DNA from: Adenanthera pavonina | Taxonomy: Eukaryota > Streptophyta > Magnoliopsida > Fabales > Fabaceae | Direction of reading: 5' to 3' | Assembly: GCA_026686845.1 (NCBI GenBank) | Contig: JAIVEN010000013.1 | Coordinates: forward strand, 9,630,001 to 9,694,000 | Length of the DNA: 64,000 nt | The notes under the pieces: generated by a model | The model's database searches: none | Told to the model about the DNA's origin: nothing | The model's input: only the letters and a program-made list of their open reading frames with translations | Translations under genes and position numbers: made by a program | Shown here: positions 1 to 12,157 of the stretch, piece after piece | How the letters are laid out: every line of letters starts with the position of its first letter | Position numbering within the stretch: position 1 is the stretch's first letter

Positions 1-1696
1 CACGCATGATAGGACATTCAATATTTTTTTTGGGCCATCATTTAATTTTTAAAATACGAAGTTTGAGAAAACACCAAACGCGTTACCTCTGAAATATGTC
101 ACTGTAATCAATAGTCAATAGTAATTAAATTGTGGTAGAAGAATTTTGTTTCTATATGATAAAAATGATCATTTGAAACAATGTTACTTTAATAAATAGC
201 AATTGAATTATGATAAAAGGAAGTTGGTGGATATTGTTTGCACAAAGCTCTAAGTAAACCATTCTATTTACTTTTGATCCTTCATTTTGCAGAGGAAAAA
301 AATAATATTTGATTTGCTGATATCAGTTTCAAAGTCTGAGAGGCAAGAAGCAAGGTTAAAAGTACAACAAGACTAATTAAGACAGAGCAATGTTGGTGTA
401 ATCAGTTAAAGGTGGATCATTAAAAGGCCAAAAACAATTTTTTGTCGTCTTTTTGGGTTATTGGTTTTCTTATATGTTTGATTATGAAATGTAGAGTTGG
501 AACTATCATATCTAAGACTTGGGAATATGGCCAAGCATTGAAGGATCTTAATGCCCAACTTGTATGTCGCATTTTCTTTGTCCCCCCCCTCAAATTAAAC
601 CCATCTTCTCTCATTTATTCTTCTAGTGTTTCTCACTCATTAATACATTCTATTTCCAAATAATCATTTGAGAAAAGAAGCTAGAGAGTTGGTTAATTGA
701 GGATCATATAGTCTCTCTGATATATACCTCTTGTCTGAAAGTAAGTGTGAGAGATATGATTGACTGATACTATAGCTGGGTGCTTATTCTGTTTCTTATC
801 TGCATGTAGATTTGGAGAAGAGCCATGACTACTCCTAGCTTCTGCTGAATTTCCTCACTTCACATGCACGCAAAGATAAAGTTGTGTTTGGTTTTCACAA
901 CTACATTGTCTTTTGTCTCTGCTTCTTCAATTAAACTCATTAAGCATTATATTTATTTTACCTGGAAAAATTGTATAGGTTGGTGTTGCATTTCATACAG
1001 CTAATCCGCATTGAAAAAATTAAAAAAATCTATTCCAGAATAGTACTAAATAATAAGCTATTTGTTTGACTTGTAAAATATAAGTCATACTGTTAATGAA
1101 GTCAAAAGATTTTGAATGTGTTTTATTGAAAGAGAGACTTTCAAGACTCACTTAAGAATTTAGATATAACTAGGAATACATAGTATAAAATGAGTTTAAT
1201 TTATGTTAAGCAAAGTCATATGATTGAATAAGTTGATTTATGACAATTGATCATGGTATATTTAACATGTTTAGGTCAAGGTAGAACTACCACATCTAGT
1301 ATGTGAGTTGTGCTGCACAACTTGATAAGGTATGTTAATTTTACCTTCAAATTGGAATTGATATTACTTAAAATGCTTGAATGTACTATTTGACAAAGTC
1401 CTTGAATGAAAGATCATGTGAGCTTTGTATAGTTTTGGTTTGTTAGTTTGAATGCTTGATATTAGTGGGCTGATAGGAGGTCTAGTTTCTAGGGGAGACT
1501 CTGCCAATTTTTTTTTTGCCAATGACTCCACCAAAATTTATATACAACTTAGACGATAATATGATGTATGTTCTGATTTTGAAGCTTATCTTAACAACTT
1601 TGGTAGGACCTCCTAAAATATTGTTTGTTTAAAACTATTTTCCATTCTAATGTACAAAAACTATCCCATATTAATGCTAATTTCTTTAAGGTATTC
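1..1696. other. AT-rich stretch with no recognisable gene
   Basis: I find no supported coding region on either strand; open frames are short and do not resemble known proteins. By position it is probably the non-coding 5' part of the CACTA transposon whose transposase starts at 1697, because that element's 5' terminus (expected CACTAGTGG...) is not found in the window. Ordinary intergenic DNA is equally possible. Confidence 0.4.
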
Positions 1697-4600
1697 ATGG
1701 ATCATAGTTGGATGAATACTAGAAGAACAAGTAATGAATATGAGAATGGGGTGGAGGAGTTTCTAGAATTTGCTCAAAGAAATGTTCTTGATAGTAATGG
1801 AAAGTTTTATTGTCCTTGTATAAAATGCTTGAATGAGAGGCGACTACATATTATGGAAATTAGAGAGCATGTGCTTTGCGACAGGTTTAACAGGAGGTAT
1901 ACACGATGGATATGGCATGGTGCAAAATTAGAAATCCCTAGTATATCCTAACAGGAAAAAGTTGATGTAGATATGGATGATCGACTAGAGGACATGATCC
2001 ATGATGCAGGAGTAGAGTCCTTTGAGCAAGCACAAGTATATGATAACTTGTGCAGTGATGCAAAGAAGCCTTTGTACCCGGGATGCACTAAATTTACACA
2101 GTTGTCAGCAGTGTTGAGATTCGTCAACTTGAAAGCGAGAAATGGGTGGAGCGATAAATGTTTTACAGAATTACTTGAGTTGTTGAAAAAAATGCTTCCA
2201 GAACGTAACAAATTACCGGTTCGAAACTATGATGCGAAGAAAATCTTGTGTCCAATGGGTCTAGATTATAAAAAAATCCATGCTTGTCTTAATGACTATC
2301 TATTGTATAGAAATGAGTATAAAGGGCTACATGTATGTCCAAAATGTGGGGCATCCTGCTACAAAGTGAAAGAGGTTAGTGATACCAATTTCGATATGAT
2401 CACTGAAGGGCCTCCTGCAAAGATATTATGGTATCTCCCAATAATTCCAAGGTTTAAGAGCTTGTTTGCTAATGCAAAGTATGCAAAAAACTTGAGATGT
2501 CATGTAGATGAAAGGATACATGATGTAAAGCTTTGACATCCAGCTGATTCCCCTCAATGGAAGACAATCAATCAATTGTTTCCTAACTTTGGCAATGAGC
2601 CAAGAAATCTTAGGCTTGGACTTTGTACTGATGGAATGAACCCTTTTGGCAACCTTAGTAGTCAACATAGTACATGGCCTGTTCTTTTAGTAATTTATAA
2701 CCTACCTCCTTAGCTATGTATGAAATGCAAGTACATCATGTTGTCTATGATGATTTCAGGCCCCAAACAACCAAGAAATGACATAGATGTATACTTGGGA
2801 CCTTTAATTGAAGACTTGAAAAAGTTGTGGGAGGAAGGTGTTGATATGTTTGATGCATATCACAAGGACTCTTTTAAGATGCGTGACATGATCTTTTGCA
2901 CAATAAATAACTTTCCGACATATGGAAACTTGTCTGGATACAGTGTTAAAGGGCATAAAGCATGCCCTATCTGTGAAGAAGACACATGCTAACATCAACT
3001 TGATTATGGAAAAAAGATAGTGTATCTTGGTCACCGGAGATTTCTCAGATAGAACCACCCGTATCATAGACTAAAAAAAGCTTTCAATGGCTCACAAGAG
3101 AATGGAAATGCACCAGAGGCATTAACTGCAAAGCAAGTATATCAATGAGTGAAAGACATAAATGTCATCTTTGGAAAGACTCAAAAGCTTGGAACTGAAA
3201 AATTATGGAAAAAGAGATCTATCTTTTTAAGTCTTCCATATTAATGGAGCCTCGAGGTTAGGCATAGTGATGATGTGATGCATGTAGAGAAAAATATGTG
3301 TGATAGTCTTATTGGCATACTTCTCAACGTACAGGGTAAGACCAAAGATAGTACAAATGTGAGAAGGGATTTGGTTGCCATGGGAATACGAGTAGAGTTG
3401 GCTCCGCAAGAATTAGGTAAGAGGACTTACTTGCCCCCAGCTTGTCATACATTGTCTAAAAATGAGAGAAGTTTTTGTGCGTGTTTACGTGGTGTTAAAG
3501 TGGCCCAAGGGTATTCTTTGAATGTTAAACAACTTGTGTCAATGAAAGATTTGAAATTAGTAGGTTTGAAGTCTCATGATTGCCATGTCTTGATGCAACA
3601 ACTATTACCTGTGGCTATTCGAGACATATTGCCAAAAAACTTAAGATACACTATAACCAAACTATGCTTCTTTTTCAATGCTATATGTAGCAAAGTCATT
3701 GACCCTCTGAAATTGGATGAACTAGAGAATGATGCTGCTGTTATCTTGTGTCAACTCGAGATATACTTTCCACCTTCATTTTTTGATAACATGATACATC
3801 TAATTGTCCATCTAATAAGGGAGATAAGGCTATGTAGCCCTATTTATTTGCATTGGATGTACCCATTTGAGCGATATATGAAAATCCTAAAAAGGTATGT
3901 CAAGAATCCATAATGGCCTGAAGCATCTATTATTCAGAGATATGTTTCCGAAGAAGCCATTGAGTTTTGTACTGAGTATGTGTCAGAAGCAGAAGCTGTT
4001 GGACTTCTTAAGTCACGCCATAAGGGGAAAGGTATAGGTAAGGGTACTCGGGGGCTACAAGTGAAGGGAATGGGTAGTGAAGAAGTGCTACAAGCACATC
4101 TATATATCTTGAATAACACTGATGAAGTTCAACCCTACTTAGCCACATGTAAAAGTATTATAAGAGACAAAAACCCTCAGAAGAATGATAAATGGCTAAT
4201 GAATGAGCATAATAGGACATTTACATCATGGTTCAATGAACAGGTTATGAAAGATGATAATGTTTCTGATACAATAAGGTGGTTAGCCAATGGACCTCAA
4301 TTTGAGGTCGTATGTTGGAGTACATATGATATCAATGGGTATTCCTTCTATATAAAGGGCCAAGATAACAAGAGTACTATGCAAAATAGTGGGGTTATGG
4401 TAGTTGTTGAATCTATGCATTTTTCTAGTTCAAAAGATAAAAATCCTGTATTAGCTTCCATATCATATTTTAGGGCGATTGAAGAGATTTGGGAGGTTAA
4501 CTATATGAAATTTAAAGTGCCTATTTTCAAATGTAAGTGGGTTGATAGTAATAATGGTGTATAAATAAATGAGTTAGGTTTTACGTTGGTTGATCTTAAT

Positions 4601-4867
4601 AGGGTTGGTTATAAGGAGGAGCCCTTTATCATGGCAGCCCATGCAAAACAAGTGTTTTATGTCACTGATCCAGCTAATAAAAGGTGGTCTATGGTTCTTC
4701 AAGGGAAAAGAATGTTTGTTGGTGATGAGAATAATGAGTTGAGTTTTGAAATTTATGAGACTCCTCCTTTTGCATCAAGGCTACCTGATAAAGAAGATGA
4801 AATAGATGATGTACATGCCACAAGAAATGATCATCATGAATGGATATGGGAGAATACCCCTACATGA
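1697..4867 (+). pseudogene. CACTA transposase (tnp2-like), stop-ridden but frame-continuous
   Basis: This would encode the transposase that cuts at the CACTA termini. The ATG at 1697 opens a frame kept without net frameshift to 4867 (about 1,056 codons, near the usual TNP2 length). Domains in order are a transposase-associated zinc-binding region (1697-1950; CPC...C pattern), the Transposase_21 core (about 1973-3060; PLYPGCTKF, LSAVLRFVNLKARNGWSD, KILCPMGLDYKKIHAC), continuing through DVMHVEKNMCD-like sequence near 3270, a DUF4218-like region (about 3600-3950; HLIVHLIREI, WMYPFERYMK) and a DUF4216-like region (about 4330-4860). At least eight in-frame stops interrupt it, including 1949, 2534, 2711, 2990, 3911 and 4562. 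The stop at 2534 sits where relatives have LRHPADS, consistent with CGA to TGA. Family recognition is by eye. Confidence 0.85.
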
Positions 4868-5051
4868 AAAAATTGAAAAACTAGCAGGAGGTAATTAGTT
4901 TGTATTTTAGATATCATAGTTTATAAAGTATTCATAAATGATTTGATAGTTTAAATATCATAGTTTTAATTATATGTGTTACTTATCTTATGTGAAAGTT
5001 TAAATATCTTCAGTTTACTTACGTTCCTTATATTATTGTTTAAACAAGCAA

Positions 5052-8000
5052 ATGGGCGATCCCTCTAGCAATTCTCAAAGTGGGCAAGCCAGCAAGCCTA
5101 CCCGTAAAAGGGGTAGGCGAGGCACACGATTGACAAACTTGACCCTTGGTCATGGTGGTGAACAAAGGATACATATTGACTTTAGTCCAAGCAGAAACAC
5201 TATTGGGCCTAATAGGATCCGGTTTAAGAGTTTTGTTGCCCTACTTGGACGTAGTAAGGTGAGCATCCTATTGAATGATTGGACTAATGTATCCAACAAA
5301 GTGAAAGGAAATATTTGGGACAGTATCTTGGTATATTAGACTACATACTTATCTTATTATTTAACTATTATATGTATATATATCACTAACTTCCTTGTTT
5401 GTGAGTACATTGTAGCTAACTTATGATGTTCTTGCTGATAATACTTTGGTGAAGAAGAAGATGATCAAATATACAGGGGAGCGTTGGAAGGCCTTTAAGA
5501 GCAATCTCACTACTAGATACATCTTTGGTGACTTGAAGGGCTACAATCCTTGTGATGATTATCAGTTTCTTGATGAAGAGACTTGGCATGCTTTTGTCAA
5601 AAGTCGAGAAGATCCTACATTTCAAGTTAGTAAATGTAGAATGAAGAAATGGATTGATTTAATTTTTTATTTATTTTTGCAGCTAAACTTTCCGTTTATT
5701 TTTTTAATAGGAGAAAAGAGTAAAAGGTCAAGAGTTACAAGCAAAAAATTTGTATCCCCATACATTGTCTCGTGGGGGTTAAGATGAGCTTGAGGAAATG
5801 ATTATGCAGGAGAAGTGGAAAGAGTGATAAGAAGCTGCTCAATCTAGCCTATCCATTGTTATTAATCCTCCATCTCCACTTACTCGCCATGAGAAATGGA
5901 AGAAAGCACATAGAAAAAAGAAAGGAGAATATGACACTGAGGAGGCTCGTATGGTTACTGATAAGATTGTAAGTAATTTAGGATCAATCAATTGGATTTA
6001 GTATTTAATGCAAGTTCTATTTATGTATATTATTGTATGTTATAGGATGAGCTTCAAGAATAATACTCCCAAGGGAGCTTTACTCCCATTGGACGGAAAG
6101 ACATCTTGGCCACTGCTCTAGGAAAAGAAGAGCATGGTGGTCGTGTCATGGGAGTTGGAGGAGGAGTCAACATTAGGGAATACTTTGGAGCGCATTCACG
6201 TCGTGTCTCAAGAATAATGAAAAGGGAGGAGATGGAAATAATGTTGGAAGCATAAGTGGAAGCAAAGATGGAAGCTTGGAAGGGCAAATGATGTCTATGT
6301 TTAGCTTAATGGGGCAGCCTTTATGGATGAACACACCTACCGAGACAAACAACTCTCCCGTTCCTCATAGCACAAAAGGGAGTTGTACACCTGGGCCAGT
6401 ACCGAAGGATCCTCCCCTACAAGCAACTGGAGAAGCATGTGAGCACTATTTAGAGGATCCCCATAGGTGTTTAGTTGCATATGGGAGAGTTCACAACTTA
6501 GGGCAATTAATCCACAACAGAGAAATTGAAAAAGATCAAGTAAGGGTAGCAATTAAATGGGTTGAAGTTACAGATGCTCCAGTCCCATTTCCCAATGATG
6601 AGGTTGTAACAGTAGGGCAACCCCTCAATAGTTTTATTTTATGGCCTAGTAAATTGGTCCAAGTGGCTTCAGCTTAGGTACTTAAAATCTTATTACTATA
6701 TTGTGTTTCCTTGTACTTTATATTTTATATGGCTTGCAATTTTTTTTAATCATTACTTACTTATATAGGAAATTGCTCCATTAATGCCCCAATCCTAACC
6801 CCAACCCCAAATGGATCCCCTAAAATGTTTATGTTTAGAGGCAATGGACATCAAGTGGCCTATGAGGGTTCATATGGATTTAGGGATTGTGTCTGATTTG
6901 CATGAGTATGACTTCTACATTTACCAGAAAGATATAATGGAGTTCTTGATGAATGCTAAGCTAAACATATTGATTTTGCAATTGTTTGTGAAGTAAGTAT
7001 ACTCTAATCTCTAAAAGATATCCAAGCATTCAACTTTCAAAACTCATATATTTGTAATATCATAGGTATCTCCATCACCTTTGCAACTTATCAGGAAAAA
7101 GTGATTTGTTTGGATTCATTTGCCCACATCGCATCCAACGCCTAGGGAATAAGGAAAGTGAAATAAAAACTTACATCAGTTCTAGGCTCCAGGAGGGCAA
7201 TAAGCAATGTTTTCTTGCACCATATCATTGTGGGTAAGAAAAAGTTTGTAATTATTATGATATTGTGATTTTTTGTAATTCATTCCTTATTTTGTAGGGA
7301 CCATTGGTAGTTGATGGTTATTTTCCCTCGACAAAATGCTATCATTTGGTTCTGCTCTATATGGAAAGAGCTAGAATACAAATTCAAGGATATGATTGAG
7401 ACGTAAGTGTGTTTGTGCAAGATTTTGCTTTGTGATATTTATTGGTGTATGATATAATTCATCAGGAATATGATACTATGTTAAATTGTTCTGACAGATG
7501 CATTTCTTTCTAGGTGATTCTAGAATAGACTTTCCTTTTGGATTCTCGAATCAGTAGTGTTCTACCTGACTATGCAAGGATTGTACGTCAAAGTTTTTAT
7601 TTTCTCCTTGCACTTTTATATTTGACTATGCAAGGATTGTACCTTAGAATTTTGTCTAGCCCACCTTTTAGTGGGACCTATCTCAAACATGTTCATGTAT
7701 TTTTTCCCATTTAGTTGGGTTTACTTACCTGTCATAACCCAGATTTACTTAAGGATGTCTAGAAACTATCACATATGTCTGAAAGTTTTGAAGACATGCA
7801 GAGAAACTATGTTAGTAGGAAAACAGGACATATTCGAAAAGGTTTAATATTGTCATATATACTAGGTTGATAAGTATGATCCTGTTGGCTGCTTTGAAAC
7901 ATGTCATACATACATCAGTCTCTTTGTTTGCTTTTTCTTGGAATTTTGGGACACTATAATGGCTCAGCTTACATTTCTTCATAAGCAATGCCTTCGGAGT

Positions 8001-8681
8001 TTTCTTTTTTTTTTTTGGTATTAGGTCGTGATTGAATGATGAGATATATATTTTAAATTCTTTTATGTATTATTGATTTTTCTATTGCTTTTATATATTA
8101 TTAATTTTGATGAAAGGATTGTAATTCGGATATGGTGCTATTATGTTAGTATTGAAATATCCTGTAAGTTGCTTTTGCAGACTTGCTTATAATATGCTCT
8201 CTGGTTTTTTTTTTATAATAGATTCTATTTATGTTAATGGTACTTGTGTGTATTTCATTATCAGAGCTTTGGATGCTTACCAGGTCATGAAAAGTAAGCG
8301 TTGAAATATGATGCAAGATGTCATGTGGGAGTACCCAAAGGTAAGCTTTGAACATGAGCTCTTTATGGAATAATATTTTCCCCATTTTTTATTTTGGTTA
8401 TTCTTTTTTCATTTGTAGTATCGTAAACAACCAGGGAGCACAGAGTGTGGTTACCATGTGATGAAACATATGCTTGATATTATCACCTCAAGTGTTGTTG
8501 GTTCATACAAAGGGGTAATTATATTTTTCACTATTTCATTTTGTTCCTTTGCGAGTTATTCATGTTTTGATAGGCTTTGAATTTGCAAAGATTTGACAAT
8601 ATTGAACCTTTTTCTGGAGTGGAAATTAAAAACGTTAAGATCTAATGGGCAAAATATTTTCTAGAGGCTATTCCACATTGA
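5052..8681 (+). pseudogene. CACTA second gene: TNPA/Transposase_24-like plus DUF8039-like plus Ulp1 (C48) protease-like region
   Basis: The gene begins at ATG 5052, 184 bp after the tnp2 gene, on the same strand. Exons with GT-AG borders can be followed: 5052-5330, 5416-5625, 5711-5968 and from 6046. The first part has a basic N-terminus (TRKRGRRGTR) and the Transposase_24-like pattern (ERWKAFKSNLTTRYI; NPPSPLTRHEKW; EEHGGRVMGVG). Residues from about 6430-6670 (CLVAYGRVHN, VAIKWVEV, LNSFILWPSKLV) resemble DUF8039. The C-terminal part resembles Ulp1-type cysteine proteases: HWWLMVI near 7305 supplies the catalytic-His region, and QPGSTECGYHVMKHM near 8430 supplies the catalytic-Cys region. Several stops (for example in 5785-5830, 6060 and 8303) make it a pseudogene. 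Exon limits after 6700 are approximate. Confidence 0.7.
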
Positions 8682-9536
8682 AGGTTAGTTTATATACTTT
8701 TGAAGAATGAAACTAGTAGTCATTCTTGGTATAATTTTTCTATCTTTAAATTGTCTTTGTACTTATTATTGGACAAAACTTGGAGAAAATTAGTGGATAA
8801 TTAGTAGCTTGGATTGGCAAGTTTTATTGTTTTAGTTGGCAACATGTATATTGATAGGTGTTGAAATGGTTTAGTTAAGTATGTAAATGTCCCTTTGATT
8901 TTCCATTTTCAATGAATGATGATATAAGAAAGGGGCTAGTTTCTTGAGCAAAATTCAATGTAAATTAAGGACTATAAATGTTGGATTATTTCTTATTCAC
9001 TATAGAGGGTCAATGAGTTTATCTTGTGTTTTCTTTACAATGCATAATATTTACATGTTTTAATTGGCTTCTAGGAGTTTAAGTTCACCATGTTTTTGCT
9101 TAAATTTTAATGTACTTGATGTCACCTATATATGCATCTGTTTTTGAGATTGCATAAGTGTGGAGCAAGTATGAGGCTTGCCTTTTTTTTGGCATGCATA
9201 TATGTTTTGTTTTTCTCACAATTATTTTACTAAACATCTACAGGCATATGTAGATCAAGTTCAATCATGGACGCTATTTTGATTCACTTGAGTTGTACAA
9301 GGTTTGTAATATATGGCCATATTTCTTTATGTTTGAAAGCTTTTTATTCTTCTTCTTGGTGGTGGTGTTTTTTTATAAGATTAAATATGCATGCAGTAAT
9401 ATGTTTTTACACTATTTACAACCAAATTGTATCTAAATGTTATTATATTCTATGGTCATGCACCATGTTTAACTATTTCTTATCTTCAAGATAAATATCA
9501 TTTATATCACATATTGATTATTCTTTACCTATGACA
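8682..9536. other. 3' non-coding part of the CACTA element
   Basis: No coding region is supported here. It lies between the protease-like gene and the tandem duplication near the element's 3' end, and is T-rich on the plus strand. Confidence 0.5.
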
Positions 9537-9750
9537 TTTTTTGCAGGGGTTTATACTAGGGGAAGTGCACATATAGAAGATGAAGTATGATTACTTTTTG
9601 TTTGACAAAATCTTTTTGATTTAAGTAGGCAAAACTATGATCTTTTTTGCAGGGGTTTATACTAGGGGAAGGTGCACATATAGAAGATGAAGTATGATTA
9701 GTTTTTGTTTGACAAAATCTTTTTGATTTAAGTAGGGAGAACTATGATCT
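9537..9750 (+). repeat. Tandem duplication, two ~106-bp units
   Basis: The unit starting TTTTTTGCAGGGGTTTATAC at 9537 recurs at 9643 (period 106). The copies differ by a few substitutions and one inserted G (GGGGAAGTGC versus GGGGAAGGTGC). The unit starts with a sequence resembling a splice acceptor (TTTTTTGCAG). It lies inside the CACTA element, 3' of its genes. Confidence 0.85.
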
Positions 9751-9969
9751 TTAGAGTCAATATTTGTATAGTTGGGTTAGGGAAAAACATGATTGCTTTT
9801 TGGATTTGATGTTGGATTATGGAAAAACTTTATGATTGTTTTTTGAAGTTAGAATGCATATATATATTTGTTGAGTCCTAATTGGTTTCTAACTTTAAAG
9901 TAGCTACTATATATATAGAGTATTTTGGATAAATATAGTTACAAGAAGGATGGGTGTCAAAATTAAGTA

Positions 9970-10253
9970 CATTTATACAAAAAACTTTTATTCTAGAACA
10001 GTTAGATTAAGCACTGTTCTGGAACTTTGAACTTCTAGAACAGTGTGAAAAAACAAACCGTACTAGAAAATGTTATTTAGTTGCATTTTCCAGAATAGTT
10101 TCTTTGTGAACCATCCTAGAAATATTTTTCTAGAATGGTTAGCCAATTGTTCTAAAAAGTGTGACTTTCTATTACCCCCATTTCTATAACTATGGGTTAA
10201 CCGTTCTAGAAAGTCTATATTAACCTTACTAGAAATCATTTTTTCCACTAGTG
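9970..10253 (+). repeat. CACTA subterminal repeats and 3' terminal inverted repeat
   Basis: Short motifs built on CTAGAA recur in both orientations (TTCTAGAACAGTT, GTTCTGGAAC, CGTACTAGAAAA, CCTAGAAATA, TTCTAGAATGGTT, CCGTTCTAGAAAG, TTACTAGAAATC). The block ends with TTTTCCACTAGTG. Subterminal arrays of this kind are binding sites for the TNPA-type protein in CACTA elements. Confidence 0.75.
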
Positions 10254-10810
10254 AATTTGATTTTGATTTTTCTTTTGGATGAGTTGCAAGATGCTGATAA
10301 TGAAATGTATGATGAACTAATTACATTAGCAAAAACACTTGTACATAGTAAGAAGAAGTTGATTCCCTTAGAAAATGAATTAGAATTGGAAAAGAATGAA
10401 AATGAATCACTTAAAAAGAAACTAGATGATTTAGAAAATATTTGTGAAACCCACACATATACTTCCTCTTGTAATTCATGTGATGATTTAATGAAAGAAA
10501 AAAAGGAGTTAACTAAAGTCACAACTAATTTCACTTAAGGCAAGGATAAGTTAAATATTCCAATTAGCAAACAGAAAAGTGTGTTTGACAAATTAGGTGT
10601 TGGCTACATAAATGAGTCTAAGAAGAAGAATATGCTTTATAAGAAATTCTTTCTGCCTATTGTCATGTCTAGCGCACCATCATACACATATTGTGGTAAA
10701 AGGGGCATATAGCTCATTTGTGCAATATTAGAAGAAATGGTTTAAGTAAAGACGTGAAATGGGTTTTAAAGAATACCACTAATCCTCCTGGAACTAAAAA
10801 CAAATGAATA
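10254..10810 (+). pseudogene. copia gag C-terminal fragment with broken zinc knuckle
   Basis: An open stretch from 10254 to 10538 is a lysine/glutamate-rich coiled coil (LENELELEKNENESLKKKLD). After a stop it continues with KLGVGYINESKKKN and a nucleocapsid-type knuckle (YCGKRG, then HIAHLC in another frame). A one-base loss near 10707 separates the halves of the knuckle, and the first Cys of the pattern is Tyr. Similar coiled coil and knuckle order is seen in the gag of the copia element at 42206-44004. In full elements this protein packages RNA in virus-like particles. This piece starts abruptly at the CACTA boundary. Confidence 0.7.
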
Positions 10811-11804
10811 CCAAAATGTTCTTCTAGTGTTTCATATGTGTAGAATATATCCAAGAAAAATAAACATAATGGTACAAAAAAGAGTATACTGAAAAGGAAA
10901 GTTTCTTAAAAAACTAGAATTAAGATTGCAAATCACAAGGAGAAGCATTGGAAGCAAACCTCTCACTCATCTCAAGGAAGCAGCTCAAATAGAAATCACA
11001 TCACTTACCTTGAGAAGAGAAATAGTGGAAGCTTAAGAAGCAATGTTCTATATGTAAAAGGGAGACATAAGCAATACTACATTGCATACAAGCCAAAAAT
11101 AACAAGATGATCTTTGGTAACCTCTGTCACTTACTCGATTCAATTATTGCATTATATATTATATTTGGGTAAGACTAAACTTTGGTCCCATATGAACTTT
11201 AAAATGTTTGAATTGATCATCACTAAACCCAAGTAAGAAAGGGTACTAAATAAAGAAAAGGATTTTTTTTGTTTTTCATGTACTCCTAGAGTTACATGGT
11301 GAAAGTCTAATAAAGATGGAGTATATAATGTACTTAAATGGATTCATACTGAAAAGGGAAAGAGTTAGCTATTAACCAAGCTAGTTTGTAAGTGTTTAAC
11401 AAGTTTTTTGATAAGCTTGGTTGGTGCTGTTACTTGAGGTTATTAAAATAAAGTATAGTCCTTGTTCAAATGATGAGCTATCTGAATATGTTAGTGCTTG
11501 CTGTGAAGTTCAATGTTTGCATAAGTCCATTTCTTTATTTGTACAACCAAACTTGTGTGCTTTTCATAATTTCTTTTGCATATTGATTTTGATTTGAGTT
11601 GTGATCTTAAATGTATTTATGCTTGAATAAATACTTATGCTTAGGGGAGTTTACAACTTTACATGTAAAGGTTTTTAAAAACTCGTTTTGATTTAAAAAA
11701 ATTTCAATCATAATGCTTGAATGTCTACATCATGTGCTTTTGCATGAATTAACTTATTTGATGCATTGCGTTTTCTTGGTTTTATTATATGAAATGCATA
11801 GGTT

Positions 11805-11813
11805 AAGGGGGAG
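11805..11813 (+). promoter_or_regulatory. Extra upstream purine tract (AAGGGGGAG)
   Basis: A G-run purine tract lies 339 bp before the main polypurine tract. A matching GAGGGGGAG at 50540 lies 64 bp before the main tract of the second SIRE-type element. The conserved context suggests an accessory plus-strand priming site; that function is inferred. Confidence 0.4.
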
Positions 11814-12143
11814 TATTTTATGTAATTAATTTGCTTATACTTTAACTCATCTCATTTTATTATGAAGAGTTTTATTGCTTAGTCTCAACTTGCTAAAGGG
11901 AGCAAATGATGTTTCAACATCTCTCCTTGATCCTAATAGAAGAAGGTAACAACTATTTAACTTTGACATACATCTTGTGATGTGTGCATATCATGATCAT
12001 ATTAACAAAAAATATCATAATATTTAGTATCATAAAAGTTTCAAGCAAAAATTGGTATTAGATTTTATAGTAGTAACAATTTATCATCATTGTAAGTGTT
12101 AATTATTCATTAAGCATATTTTTTACTAGTAATTTATCATCAT

Positions 12144-12156
12144 AAAAAGGGGGAGA
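12144..12156 (+). promoter_or_regulatory. Polypurine tract of the truncated copia element
   Basis: AAAAAGGGGGAGA directly precedes the 3' LTR. It would prime plus-strand DNA synthesis. Confidence 0.8.
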
Positions 12157-12157
12157 T

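Larger units (their letters stand above)
1697..10253 (+). mobile_element. CACTA (En/Spm) DNA transposon, 3' end defined, 5' end not found
   Basis: The element is defined by two CACTA-type genes in tandem on the plus strand (tnp2-like, then TNPA/Ulp1-like). Its 3' end at 10246-10253 reads CACTAGTG; reverse-complemented the terminus begins CACTAGTGGAAAAAATGATT, the expected CACTA terminal inverted repeat. About 280 bp inside this end carry many TTCTAGAA/CTAGAA motifs in both orientations, the subterminal repeats expected to bind TNPA. The three bases after the end are AAT, a possible 3-bp target duplication. The matching 5' terminus is not visible, so the stated start is only the start of the transposase gene. 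Both genes carry stops, so the copy is non-autonomous now. Confidence 0.8.

Noticed and set aside
442..663. Overlapping open frames on both strands near 420-663
   Set aside because: Short, mutually overlapping, no similarity recognised and no splice or promoter context.
760..900. Possible microRNA-type hairpin
   Set aside because: No plant microRNA sequence I know is present and I could not pair the arms convincingly.
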